Position numbers and translations under genes: made by a program | Notes under the pieces: model-generated | Databases searched by the model: none | What the model was told of the DNA's origin: nothing | What the model saw: only the letters and a program-made list of their open reading frames with translations | Assembly (NCBI RefSeq): GCF_001949145.1 | Contig: NW_019091570.1 | Span: forward strand, 514,664 to 578,663 | Length of the DNA stretch: 64,000 nucleotides | Origin: Acanthaster planci | Taxonomy: Eukaryota; Echinodermata; Asteroidea; Valvatida; Acanthasteridae | Direction of reading: 5' to 3' | Shown here: positions 35,655-46,829 of the stretch, in pieces | Layout: every line of letters begins with the position of its first letter | Numbering within the stretch: the first letter of the stretch is position 1

Positions 35655-36194
35655 GTTAAAGTGTAGCTGCAATGAATTCATCTTAGACCCAATTTTCTTC
35701 AACTTTATACTCTTCTTCATTGAATGAAAATTATTTGACATCCATTTTCGGTGAAAAAAATTGAAAATGCAATTTTTTAAACATTAAAAATTACCCATGC
35801 TTTCCTACACAACTGAGGGCGCTGTTGCTGTGATGTCATTTGGGCACTGCAAAAGTTTTCTGTTCAAATTGCGAACCCAAACTTAACTCAATGAAAACAT
35901 TTCTGAGAAATGGTTGCATGCTTGCTTATAGCTACTTACACAACAATGTATCACCCAAAAGAAAATTGAGGCCAGCAAAATCAGCAAAGTCATAGGTTTG
36001 TGCACAAATTCTCTACTGGAATGACATCACAGTTTTGCTTACGAATATGGCAATACTCATTAGCATAAAGCCGAAAAGGCAGCAAAATACCCTTTCAAAC
36101 AGTATAAAGCAAAACTTGAAAATGAGGTTAACTAAGATATGAAGGCGCATCTGTGCAATTGTATTAAAAAATGAATTGCAGCTTCCATTTAAAC
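35655..36194. mobile_element. MITE-like element with TIRs (about 540 bp)
   Basis: The left end is GTTAAAGTGTAGCTGCAATG and the right end in reverse is GTTTAAATGGAAGCTGCAAT. Subterminal GATGTCATTTGG (35830) and GAATGACATCAC (36019) form an inner inverted pair. There is no open frame of note. The family is unknown. Confidence 0.5.
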
Positions 36195-37334
36195 GTTCTC
36201 AGCAGCTGTTCGCCGACAAGCAACTCCACGGCGTCATGATGCCCGTGATCAAAGACCGAGGGGAAAAAAGTGATTAACCTAACAATGAGTCGTCAAGTTT
36301 TATGAAAAATATTCCTTACCCACTAGACTGAAACTGTAGGGCCCTACTCCCGTTGTTTGATGACTATACCTGGCTTGGGAAGGTTACCCATACAAGAGTG
36401 CCAATAACTGATCAGAATTTTTAAAAAAAGAAAACGGAAAAAAAGAGAAGATAATGTGTAACACTCACGCGGAAGGTTTTTTTTACCGAGATCCGAGTGA
36501 AGGTTTTGGTTGAACTTCTCTGTAACTATATCGAAAGGGGTAAACCTGTGACCTATTAATGGTTGCTCAACACATTGTACATGTTTTATCAAGTTGGACA
36601 AAAGACGTTTTAAACGCTGTAACAGCCATTCTTATGGAAATCAATATTCTCGATCTCAAAGTACCTGGACAAGGAGTATGTTTACAGGCAACAATAGTCA
36701 GTGGGGAGATATCAAGAAGAGCCGAAAAAGATCAAGACAGCTGCTTTGTTGAAGCGTCTTCTTCAAAGAACTAGCGGTGAGCATTGACGATCTGTTGCCC
36801 TGACCACTATTTTTCAATTTTAATTATTTATTCATTTATTTTTTACTTCTTTATGTCAACTATACTTTCGCGCCTTCACTCTGCCCTGCTTTTAGCCCCC
36901 ACTTCTTCTTTTGTATCTGCTGACTTCCAGTTATCAACCCCTAAGTAATCGAAGTTGTAAATGCTACGCTAATGCCCAATGAAATTAGCGGGGCGCTGTC
37001 AATTTCATTGAAGGTATTACACGGCCTGCTGGCTCCAAATTCTACTTCATTGTTCCGGGGGCTTTTCATCAGACGCGTCAAGTCCCCTAGAAAAGCGCCC
37101 CAGCTTTTCAAAACTTGTTTTTATCTCTGATTGAGCGCGTGGCGATTTTCTGGAGCGGGTCTTGTCGCGTCGGGCGTGAAAAAGTGGCAGCCGGAAAAGC
37201 ATAAGCTCGATTCACAAACGACTTTAATACAAGTACAGAGTTCCTTAAAAAGTAGGGTGTTCCTTGAAATATTGAGATAAATTCCCAAGAGGTAGCAAAC
37301 CCGAGAAGACACTCAAATTGTAACAGTTACTTAC
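36195..37334. other. 5' part of TIKI intron 2; no other feature
   Basis: The sequence holds short open frames without homology and ends at the exon 2 donor GTAAGT (37334 downward). Confidence 0.5.
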
Positions 37335-37889
37335 TTGTGTGAAGTTGAGTCCGTTTAGTGGCACGCATTGTTCCTCCACCCGCTCCACGGCACCCGTTCT
37401 TTTATTCATTCTCATAGCTTCTTGGGCAAGGAAAAGATCCAAAACTGGAATGCCTCGAGATTTGATATCTGTTTCTGTGAGAGCGTTGACCATGAGCATG
37501 ACCCATATCGGCCGTTTCCTCTCCCAGTTTCCAGCAATGGCATTGAAGAGATAATCGGCATAGAGGCCCCTTCCTCGCTGGTCTGCTGTCATCCATGACG
37601 GCATCATGATCTTGACATACTCCAAATGTTCCCTCAGTCGCTCAAATAAACTCCTTGGTAAAACATCGCTGAGGTTCTCCCCATGAGGAAGCAACTGGCA
37701 GTTAGTTAGGGTTGAAATAGTGTAGGTATCTGTGAGATCTAACTCGAAGAATATGTTTTCACTCTCGCCGAATGCCTGTTTGATGTTCCCTGGTATGTAG
37801 TCCCAGACACGAGTGTATGGAACGTGGATGGTGCCGAAGAAGTACGCAGGGGTGTCTCGCTTCACCCGCCATAGAAACGATTTGACACC
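37335..37889 (-). CDS. TRABD2: TIKI metalloprotease, exon 2 (TraB/TIKI domain with first GX2H)
   Basis: This exon is 555 bp, 185 codons, phase 0 at both ends, between a TACAG acceptor (37891-37890) and a GTAAGT donor (37334). It begins [20 protein letters not shown], carries GTIH (residues 78-81 of the prediction, the first metal-binding GX2H motif) and the FFELDLTD segment with the family's conserved glutamate (about E108). It continues with [38 protein letters not shown], the [14 protein letters not shown] helix, [14 protein letters not shown] and an NFT sequon (N241). These are near-invariant strings of TIKI1/TIKI2 proteins. TIKI enzymes are membrane-anchored, Mn/Co-dependent proteases that clip Wnt N-termini; that function is inferred from family. 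The AG just before the GGT codon and the agreement in length set the start of the exon. Antisense open frames over the exon are shadows. Confidence 0.96.
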
Positions 37890-38341
37890 CTGTAGATATT
37901 TCAAGTACATGTATGATGAAACATGACGACAAAGAAAATGCAGAGTCGGTTATCGGAGGATAACGCATGATATCATGCAGCCATGTGATAAACCTCTCCA
38001 CAGTATAAAAACATTAAAGCCCAGACTTTGTACATGTACTGTAGGCAACGCACCAAACAGTTTGACACTATTACCGAGTCTCAGGAAGAGATTGTCGTGG
38101 TGAATAACTTTCGGCTTTAGCTTACAAGCAATGTATTATTTTTTTACGTTTACAATCTGGTGCAAATTATGCCAGTTGAAAATGTGTGCGTACTTCCCAG
38201 GAGCATGAATGTGAACAAAATAATTCAAACTTACGACTTCCAGGCCCCGGCAAATGTAAACAAATATTACAACTAGAAGTATTTCCGCGTGAAAAGATCT
38301 AAAACACGATAACGTAACCCATGTAGCATGTGAATACTTAC
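37890..38341 (-). other. TRABD2: TIKI intron 1 (452 bp)
   Basis: A GTAAGT donor follows the GCA-GAA codons at 38342 and a CTACAG acceptor precedes exon 2. Both sides are phase 0. An AAGTACATGTATGATG palindrome sits about 13 bp from the acceptor. Confidence 0.85.
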
Positions 38342-38518
38342 TTCTGCTGTTGAGTTTCTATTTTCGCAATGTAATTTTTCCCGAAGCCTTTGAACGGATC
38401 CCGAGATCGGCAAGGCAAGTAGAAACAGGTAAAACACGGGTATTAAACTCATCATCCACGCATGACCAAAGACAGGCATTTTCCCGTGATTTACTCTCAC
38501 AACTTCTCGGAATATCAT
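38342..38518 (-). CDS. TRABD2: TIKI metalloprotease, exon 1 (signal peptide)
   Basis: 59 codons run from ATG 38518-38516 to the GTAAGT donor at 38341. Residues 22-40, MMSLIPVFYLFLLALPISG, form a strongly hydrophobic core ending in small residues suited to signal peptidase, followed by a mature start with C51 and an NST sequon (N55). Exon 1 joins exon 2 in phase 0 with a short linker before SFLW, the usual TIKI spacing. Two start codons are possible: 38518 (G at -3, but a 21-residue charged n-region) and 38479 (A at -3, giving MPVFGHAWMM and a more ordinary signal peptide). Both give the same mature protein, and I mark the longer one. TIKI family N-termini are poorly conserved, so identity rests on strand, phase, spacing and the signal peptide. 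Confidence 0.75.
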
Positions 38519-39217
38519 TACACATCACAAGGCTGACAACAGTTAGTGGTGCTCTTTCTCTTGATTCACCATGTGTAACGTACGCTTTGTAGAGGCATGC
38601 ACCTGTCAAATCGAGTTATGTTTACCGCATGACACCAAAGTGTGACGGCGAAGTCGAAGCGTCCCTGCCGCTCTCAAAGGCTCAATGACTTCCGTTCAGT
38701 TGCTTGCACTTCGGAGCCAATCGTTACACTAAAATATGGAGTCATAGTCGTGGTTTTTATCTGCATAACTCAGGGGGAAAAAACAGGGTCTTGTATTTTC
38801 CAAGTGTACAAGACAGCCATACCGGTGCTAGAAGAACAGATTACTGTCACCCCGTCTCTTCGAAGCGTTGTACTTGCGGGCAGTCTACCGACTAGCGTCC
38901 GCGTGCATTCAGCAATCGCACAGCGTTTGCTGCTTGACTGTTCATTCAGGCGTTGTCAGAGAGGGTTTCTCCACCACATCGAAGCAAGCCACGTACTTAT
39001 GTGCAGTGCCGTTGATCATGCTGATTGGTGGGTTGGTGCTGTAAGCCAGATCGATCAAAATGCCGCGTGGGCCGACACGGATGTATGCTCACATCGAGTG
39101 TCTGGTGTCTCCGGCCGGCCAAGCTTGCTGGCTGTGTGGCGCTCGTGTTATCACACAAGATGCATGAATAGCCTGGGACTCCCGCGAGTAACGGGGACAG
39201 GAGGGTCTCATGAATGA
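38519..39217. promoter_or_regulatory. Probable TIKI 5' leader/promoter region, CpG-enriched
   Basis: This is the sequence just upstream of the TIKI start on the minus strand. It is richer in CG dinucleotides than most of the window (TCGAAGCGTCC, GTCCGCGTGC, TGCCGCGTGGGCCGACACGG). A 191-codon open frame runs the opposite way at 38642-39217. It resembles no family I know and may simply reflect low stop density in GC-richer DNA. No TATA box or initiator can be named with confidence. Confidence 0.35.
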
Positions 39218-42200
39218 CATCACAAGAGGAGCTGAGCGAGACGGAGGTGTCAACTCCCCTTCATCAATGTATAGGAAATACTAAGCAGAAAATTCTGGTT
39301 AATCACCAGACATGACAAAGTGAACTTTCCACTGTACTGGCCCTGATTCAAGACATACAATGTTTGGTGAGTAATGTACCATATCTTGTTTCAGTATAAA
39401 CAAACTAACCCAGTAAGGGATAAGTTTGTTGGTTCTTAAATGCTGTAAAAACCTTGAGATATTCTGTCCAGAAAAAACTAAAGGTTATGAATTGAAGAGA
39501 CTACACATGTACCGGGCCCAACTGGCAGGTTTTTCTCTAGTGGTGATAATATTGCACATTTAAAACAAAAGGTGAACACTTTTCAGTTCCAATATTTTAG
39601 ACACTACAGTCCTTATCAAATTTGTTCCTCTGGATAGGATTAAAGTCGTACGTGTTTCCCAAGATTCCCCGTACTGAAAACCGAAAGTAGTTGTGTGTGC
39701 GTGTTCTTGTCTTTGTATAGCATGCAAAGTGTCTTGCCATTGTGCGCATCTGCGTGTTTTGTGTTCCTTTTTGGTTTTGTGCTATGCTGCTTGTATTTTT
39801 GCTTGTTCGGGTTTTGTACTCTCTGTCTTTGTTGTTGCGTGTTTGTCCAGTTAAAGTTAAATGCTACTGTTTTTCTGATGGCTGTGTTAACTGGTCTTTC
39901 GGAGTGGTCGATTGCGTTGTTTCTATTTTTTTTGTCTGTATGGCTTGTGTTTCTTTTTCTTTTGTCGATTCATCAAGTAGCACCGAGGAGAACAAACGGA
40001 CAGAGCAAGTAAGTACTTGTTTATTTACTTGTGTTTTGTGTTCTCTTTGTTGTCTGTTTGGAAGCAAGTGCAGATCCAGCTCCCCCCCTCCATCGCCATT
40101 TCCTTCCTACGTCTAAAGGTTGGACGACCCACTAAAAGCATAAACCATGAAAGGGTCTAATTTTGCGTGTGCAGTTCAGGAAAAAAGCAACCCAAAAGAT
40201 TGAACAGGTTTGCCAATGGCGACAACTGTAGTACCCCCCAAGTTCGAACAAAAATTCCCCCAGCAAAAAAAAAATAAAAAATCCTGGGCCTACCCTATTC
40301 TTTTATAAATATATTCACAGTTTTTTGGTTTTTTGTGGTGTTTGAATGTACGGTTTGTGTGTTTGTTGCTGGAACCCGAGAGTTTCTTTACTATCATTGA
40401 ATGTAAATTACTCGAAAAGCTTTCAATTGCTTTGATGCAACAAAGAACTCATAAATAACTCTTATATGCCTATGAAAAACAAAGTAAACATGTAATTTAT
40501 TGATGACAATATTTAAAGGAACCAGGAAATAGAAATATTTTTATAAATTTTACTAAAATCCCTTGAAATTGCATCTTTGGGTTTCGGTTAACCTTATTTT
40601 AAATTTCTGTTTTGTAACTTTAACCCATATTTTGATTTTTTGGGGAGGTTATGCTAATGTTATTTGCATATTCATGAGCAGAACCATGATGCCATCCAAG
40701 GCAGATAGCAAATTTGGGGTTCACAATTTGAACATGAAAACATGCAACCTGAACCTGTCTTCCTGTATTTACATCAAAGCAAAAGCGCCCTCACTTGTCC
40801 AGAAAGCTTGGTCAATTTTTAATGTTTGAAAAAGTTCACCATTCAATGCACTTAACTCAAAAAAAAAGATGTCAAACAGTCTTCATACATGGAAGAAGAG
40901 TACAGAGATACACAAAAAGTGATCCTAAGAAAAATTCATTTAGGTTACAGTGTACAATGTTGGGAGGTTAAACATTGTACATATATACTTGTATACAGTA
41001 ACTAAATTTCTCACAAGATATTACAGGCGAGGACTTGAGGCAGGCAATGACGAAGGACGACTCCACGGATTGCGAAACAGTGCATGCGAGCTGGATCGCG
41101 GGGTGCACCCACGTATATAAGCTAGAAATGTGTCCGCCGAGCTCATTAATAAAAGTTATACACTCAAAATATTCTATATTAGAGGGTCCTGGGAGCCATG
41201 GATCTGGGGAATTGAAGAAATATGGCACTGGACCTCTGGCCCGGACCCAGGGCTTCCAATTGTGAGCAATTCGGATGCAATCGGGTCCGAAAGTGGCACT
41301 ATTTCAGCCATTTTGCAGAGGGGTGCATTTTCAAAATGGTTACTTTCCTGGGCAGTGNNNNNNNNNNNNNNNNNNNNNNNNNNNNNNNNTTTTTAAATAT
41401 TTGTGAAGTAGGGGGATTTATCACTGCTGTCTATGATAATTTATTTGCTGCGGTGCACCCCGCAGGGCAAATTCACCCCCAACAAACGCGCGGAAATAGA
41501 CAAAACGGCGAGAGACCCTAGCTGACCCCTGTTGCCAAACTATGGGGACTAGAAAACCACAAAATACTGAACTGTAGACTGAGCTTACCAAACCTCTCTA
41601 TCAGAATTAGAGTCACCTCTCTCAGCACTTCTTGGTCAAGATGAACTTGTTCCAATCGCTCAACAGACGAACCGCCAGCAGGTCACGGGTCCTGACAGAC
41701 ACAAAAGTCTCATCGTACACTCAATCCTGCCGTAGTCCACTCGTCCTGGTTTTACTTAGGTTATCTTGTTTTTCCAGAAATTACTGTACTCTACGTTTAT
41801 AAGTTTCAAGAAACGTCTTACAATTATGTAAGCTTAAGAAGGGTAAACTACATGTAACAGAACGTCAGATATTTATGGAGTATAGTTATATGTACTCAAG
41901 AAGGTTCTGGTCATTTACAATGCCCGCCTCTTGGGGTCAAGTCACACACAGACTCTCGTGCAGCAACAGTGGATGATGGTACAAGTGGATAATGCCCTAT
42001 AAAACAACACCCAGCATCACGCCACTAAAATGACATCAATGCAATGGGATGCTGATAATTCTGTCACGGGATTTTTAAAAACTGTTTCAATTTACCTGAT
42101 GTCTGTAGCGTGTACATGATAATTTTATTACGTTCTGCACTGTTGTTAGTATTTTGGATAGTGTTTATTTATGTATTTTCAATCTGTTGAATGTAATTTA

Positions 42201-42235
42201 AACCCAGTGGCCTAACTAACGTGGAATTATGATAG
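39218..42235. other. Intergenic sequence with an assembly gap
   Basis: No recognised gene. 39690-40110 is T/G-rich low-complexity DNA giving Cys/Phe/Leu-rich open frames on the plus strand that look artefactual. 40266-40280 is an A-run. The stretch 41395-41430 resembles 33150-33195 in the foldback region (GGGGG-TTTA-CACTG-GTCTATG). Confidence 0.45.
41358..41389. other. Assembly gap (32 N)
   Basis: A run of 32 Ns. Any open frame crossing it is unreliable. Confidence 0.98.
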
Positions 42236-42490
42236 TATTTGAAAGTTTTTCTAACGTTGAACGCTAGCCCCAAAATCAACAGTGGAAGCATAACATCTAC
42301 TCAACGTCATATATCAACGTTGATGCCACGTCGAAAAGCGTGCATTGAATGAACGCTGATATTAGTTGTATTTAAAAGTTTTTCTAACGTTGAACTCTAG
42401 CTGCGAAATCAACAGTGGAAGCATTACATTCGCTCAACGTCAAATATCGACTTTTTCTGACAACATCCAATCAACCTCTGTGCCATGTTG
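42236..42490 (+). repeat. Two-copy tandem repeat, 133-bp period
   Basis: Copy 1 starts at 42236 and copy 2 at 42369. Shared strings include AAGTTTTTCTAACGTTGAAC, AAATCAACAGTGGAAGCAT and CTCAACGTCA-ATATC. AACGTTGA palindromes recur in the units, a style common in non-autonomous DNA transposon tips. Confidence 0.85.
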
Positions 42491-42937
42491 TCAAACGCAC
42501 GTTCCAGCATCATAGAATATAAATTGAGAAGAGTAATGATTTTGAATCCCTATAGCGATAGATTAACGTTCATTCTGTGTTGGTAATGATAATAAACCAA
42601 GTACATAATTCGATATAATTCGACGGCGTTAACTTTTTTACGCGCGGAGGAAGAGAAGCTAGGGCTGTAGTGTATGTTAAGCTCGGTGGTTATATCCACC
42701 AGAAGGTATGTGCAAGTATATAATCTCACCCTAAAACACAATCTGTGCATGGAAAATAAAAATAAATGCACAGAAAGGATGAAAAGAATGCAGCATTACT
42801 TAAAAGCGATATATGCATATACGGGTATCTACATATGCATTCTTATCTGGTTCATAAGTGTGACGTCGCTTCAGTTTAAACCACGCCCACTGCACATGCA
42901 GAGCACATGGGGGGGTGCATGCATTGATCGCCGTTTG

Positions 42938-43184
42938 CATGGGCCGTTTTCGAATACTCAACTTCGTCTCCGACTCAGGCTTCGAGTAGGAAACCAATCC
43001 CTGATTGTGGGCCTGAAGCGTTTAACTTAAATTGAAGTACTGTAATGTTTGGCTCTTTTGCATCTTACTTGATGTTTTGTGGCGCTATCAGACTTACTAT
43101 TGCGCTTTCAACCTCAAAGTCGGGAAGTAAAAAACAGATGAAGCCTCAGACAGAGCCCAAGCCGAGTATTGAGAAACGGCCATG
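42938..43184. mobile_element. TIR element (MITE-like, about 250 bp)
   Basis: The left end is CATGGGCCGTTTTCGAATAC, followed by CGTCTCCGACTCAGGCTTC. The right end in reverse is CATGGCCGTTTCTCAATACT, followed by TCTGTCTGAGGCTTC. The TIR-like homology covers about 50 bp at each end with several mismatches. There is no coding capacity, and a clear target-site duplication could not be separated from the palindromic CATGG ends. Confidence 0.6.
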
Positions 43185-44499
43185 GAACCATGGAACCGGA
43201 AGTTAACGCGCAACTTCAGCGATTGTCCAATGGGAGCCTGCAAATCGTGACGCGTCCGCCTTTGTGACGAAGTCACTTACGAACTGGATAGACTTCAATC
43301 ACTTTTTAGCCTTCATGTGGATTTTCATCCAAGGATGCACACTTGTGGAATGCAGTAAATGGAGCCAACATTCCTCCAAAATGATTCTGGGACCTCCATA
43401 ACGGGATAATACAGTTTAACCAAGTCCTTAGAATTCAGCATAATTTTTGATACGTCAATTTCGTGTATTGGTGGATGTACTTCTTGTACGTTCATGTCAC
43501 ACTTGTTGAACAGATTATTAATATAGTGGGAAAGGTTTGTACACCGTGTATTATGACCTCAACCTTCCTATAGATATCACAAATAGACGGCCATACAACT
43601 TTGTTGTAAACATTAATTTATAACTTAAAAATTTGTCAGGATGTCTGGTGTCCGTTGGAGTTCTTTGAGTAAAGTTTGAATTAAAGTAATTTCTATACGC
43701 CAATTTCAAAAGAAAAATCCTTAACTCATAAATGACAGTCTTTTTAAAACTTCAAACAAATTTTCAAAAGGACACACTGCAAAATCACCATTTAGTACAA
43801 GTACATGTGTCCATTATACACGCACAAAAAAGGATGTATACAAAAATTAGACGATCAGAAAAGTTTCAACAAACTACTCTCTTCGGAAAGTGTGTCGGCA
43901 TCGACTTGTGGGCAAAGCTTTTGTGCATTTATTAGGGAATGTTCATGCCTGGGTGACCAGGGGCTACTTTCACAAATCATCCTATACACGAACCGCACCG
44001 TTTTGAATGCAAAAATGGAGGGTTTAGAAGGATCACAGAACGTGAAAAGTAAAACTGAAGTATACACCTTGTTGAAACTGCCAGTTTCTTCAGAATAATT
44101 TTCCTAACTATGACTGCAGTTCCTTCTAAATCAGATCTAAGCTGTCCTCGGCATATCGAAATATGATCACCGCTTTAAAAGCACAATGCCTCATGGAATA
44201 GCCTTGAACACACATGTGCATTAAACAAGCCTCAGGCTGTGAGATAGCCCCAAGATCTCTGGACTTAAACTTTTCTCTGACGTCACCCATAAAAGCCAAT
44301 TGGAATAAGAACTGCTCATTCAAATTAATCGACCGACAGTCAAAAAAGAATAAGATAATTCTACTCATTACATTTCAGAGAACCCAAAACTTGACCCAAA
44401 ATATCCAACTTTGTTAAGAAAGGCAGTCATATTGGCAAGAGTAAGTACACTTGAATGAACTTGCAAGAAATAGTAAATTTTGCCCAGAAATCATAGCAG
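43185..44499. other. No recognised feature
   Basis: Non-coding by inspection, with short open frames only. A CRE-like TGACGTCA occurs at about 44278. Confidence 0.4.
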
Positions 44500-44900
44500 G
44501 ATGACCATATCCTGAAAATTGTAAGTCGACATGTTGAGAAATATAGGGTGACAACATTTGGAAAATAAAATGACAACCTCCTGAGATAATTTGTCACGGG
44601 GTGAAGAAATCTTGGAGTAGGCTGTCAATGTCCTAAGATAATATTTCACTTGTAGGATATCGTTCACCTGGTTATTGGATGTAGACAACTCACTTGCAAC
44701 TCACGGCATGTCATCGCCTCAATGTTAAATTAATCAGGATACCGACATCGTACCTCTAAGATGTCTTCATCTTGGGATTAATTTGGGATGTCGTCATCTT
44801 AATTTCAGTGTTGTCATCCTGTGACAGATTTCAAAGGATATGCCCTCATCTGCCCTGTGATACGTCGTTATCCTAATAACAAGTCGGATGACACCTTCAG
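44500..44900. repeat. Degenerate GATGTCGTCATC-type repeat region
   Basis: Words such as GATGTCTTCATCTTGGGAT, GATGTCGTCATCTTAATTT, GTTGTCATCCTGTGACA and GTCGACATG/GTGACAACA recur irregularly every 20-40 bp on one strand. They look like a decayed minisatellite. Confidence 0.4.
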
Positions 44901-46499
44901 AGGAGCCTCGTACAATATGAATCTACAACTTCTGCCAACCTCCGGAGTTAATCTAACCACAACTCCATTTCACAAACACTTACCTCTGCCTGATGTCTTC
45001 AAAGTTCCGAGGATTTTTTTTTTGTTTTGTTTTGGTACGCTGCTTGTGTTTGTTTTCCTTCATACTACTGGTAGGCCGAAAGAAGCACCGAATCGCCTTT
45101 TAAAGCTCTCATTTTTTTTTTACTTTTCATCACTTGATATTGTGCAGGATACGAGAGGATCGGGTCTACGATACTGAAAATACACGTATATATTGTTTCC
45201 CATTCCCAATGTACCGTGACATGGGATTTGGTCCCATTCAAATAACAAATGGTCACAAAACCTCCGTCAAAGGGACCGACGTGTCTTTCCCTGAAAATCA
45301 GGACACGTGATAGGGCACTTTGAATGGAAAGCTTTCGAGGAGATTATTTTGAAATTCAACTTTGGTTTTGGAGCAAAATGGAAGATTAAACGATGAAGTG
45401 GTCAGCAAAAAGGAAGGGTTATGGCCCGGAGTCGGCACAAGGCATCGTCATTTTGTTTCGCATAGCGGGAAACTTCTTTCTTCATCGTAATGAAAGCTAC
45501 GAAGCACCAAAGTCGGAAAAAGCAATAAAATTTATCCCAGCATTCGGAAGTTGAAAAGGGCATATTAAAACAATTTTTTTTACAAATTCCAAACAGGCGT
45601 TGTGCCAAGATTTTCCGATTTAAAGTTAACATTTTTGTCTTACGATATTTCAAATGAATTCAAAGTATCCGCAGAGCTATGTGTGAGTTAGTGTACAAGC
45701 GAAAATTGAAAGCCACTGACTAAATAATTAAAGTAAGACGGTTTCAGAAGACACGCCAAATATGCCTCAGGAATTTTGAAGATTATTCCTCAAAGAGATA
45801 CATATTTTATAGAAGGGCTCATTCCCCCAGCGTATAGCCCTCCCATCACAAACACCAACAGAGCTTCCCGAACAAAGACAACAAACCCATCATCATACTT
45901 CCGATCCGTGCCTTGAAGTCTGAACTTCAGAACACAGAATGTGCTGCTCTATTCACGTCCACAGTCTGGTTCCCTGTCCAAAGATTCCCTGACGACTCTT
46001 GATAAAAATCTTAGGTCAGGCATCGATAGAGGCCCAGAAGGGACATCGCCAATCAGCAATATTGACAAAAGTATTTGCGACTAAATTCACGACTCGTTGA
46101 ATTTGTGGTCGCAAATAGTGCCGCAAGCATGCGTTGTGCCAAAGCTGCCCAGCCGAATAACGATTTTAGATCAAGCCGAAAAATGTAGGTCGTTGTGCGT
46201 GCGCGTGGACAATATTTACATGGGATGTGATGGGGATGTAGTGCTAAATTGCCCCCCCCCCAAAAAAAATTGAAAACCAACACAAAGTCTTTGCTCGCAA
46301 GTTGGGTTTGTTCATAGATGTAAATCCCGGGAGGATGGGCTTGTATACTTCCCCCACCTGAACCGGGGAATGGGCCATTGAATCATCCCTCCACCCACCT
46401 TTTCGCGGTGAGCAAAAAAATCAAGGCGGATTGTTGAAGAATTTTCGGACATCCCAAACAACCAACATGTATTTAATGGCACTCAAAAAGAGAAAACAA
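44901..46499. other. No recognised feature
   Basis: Short open frames only. Homopolymer runs occur at 45017 (T), 45113 (T), 45577 (T) and 46252 (C then A). Confidence 0.4.
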
Positions 46500-46829
46500 T
46501 TTAAAAAGCCATGACGGTCCATGAAGTCGATTTGCTGTGTGTGAGTAATCTCTCCTCCCAGGTAACTCCGAGAATATGTTGAAGGCAGCGCACATGGAAC
46601 GCTTCCAGGGTCTTGACTTTCTGTAGAGTGTCCATGCTTCACATCCATACAAAAAGAAGGAGGAGGTGTATACAGCATAGCAGACAGCGACTTTAGTACT
46701 GATGCGAAGGTTGTGGTTTGATATACACGTCCGTTTGCAAAAACGGCCAAAACAGAAGACGCTTGACGGATCTCATTTGGTGATCTTTTCGTTGAGTGGG
46801 GCCCCGTAAGAGATAATGCTGCCGAGGTA
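46500..46829 (-). pseudogene. LINE-1 (CFDP2-like) reverse transcriptase, C-terminal fragment
   Basis: Minus-strand reading gives YLGSIISYGAPLNEKITK at the Tc1 junction. After frame damage it continues with segments equivalent to FHVRCLQHILGVTWEERLLT, the conserved tail of endonuclease/RT LINE proteins often annotated as 'craniofacial development protein 2-like'. Stops and shifts are frequent. It is the 3' end of the same element whose earlier parts lie at 47880-49104 and 50879-51545. The YLGS tyrosine codon is exactly where the Tc1 element begins (TA at 46828-46829). Confidence 0.65.

Larger units (their letters stand above)
11567..37334 (-). other. TRABD2: TIKI intron 2 (about 25.8 kb)
   Basis: The intron begins with GTAAGT next to exon 2 (37334 downward) and ends with TAG at 11569-11567. 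Both flanking exons are phase 0. It is far larger than intron 1 (452 bp) and has been colonised by repeats: block B, a 146-bp tandem array, a long inverted repeat, hAT-like MITEs, a LINE relic, a foldback structure, a tRNA-derived SINE and a TIR element. No additional TIKI coding sequence is needed between the exons, because exon 2 ends LNFTQ and exon 3 begins VLFALNQT, a contiguous stretch in the family. Confidence 0.85.

Noticed and set aside
37339-37598. Open frames antisense to TIKI exon 2
   Set aside because: Shadows of a strongly conserved exon.
39695-40116. Two overlapping Cys/Phe/Leu-rich frames that look like membrane proteins
   Set aside because: Low-complexity T/G-rich DNA gives hydrophobic codons in every frame; there are no splice signals or family.
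41222-41521. Open frame crossing the N gap
   Set aside because: The frame exists only because Ns are treated as open; unsupported.
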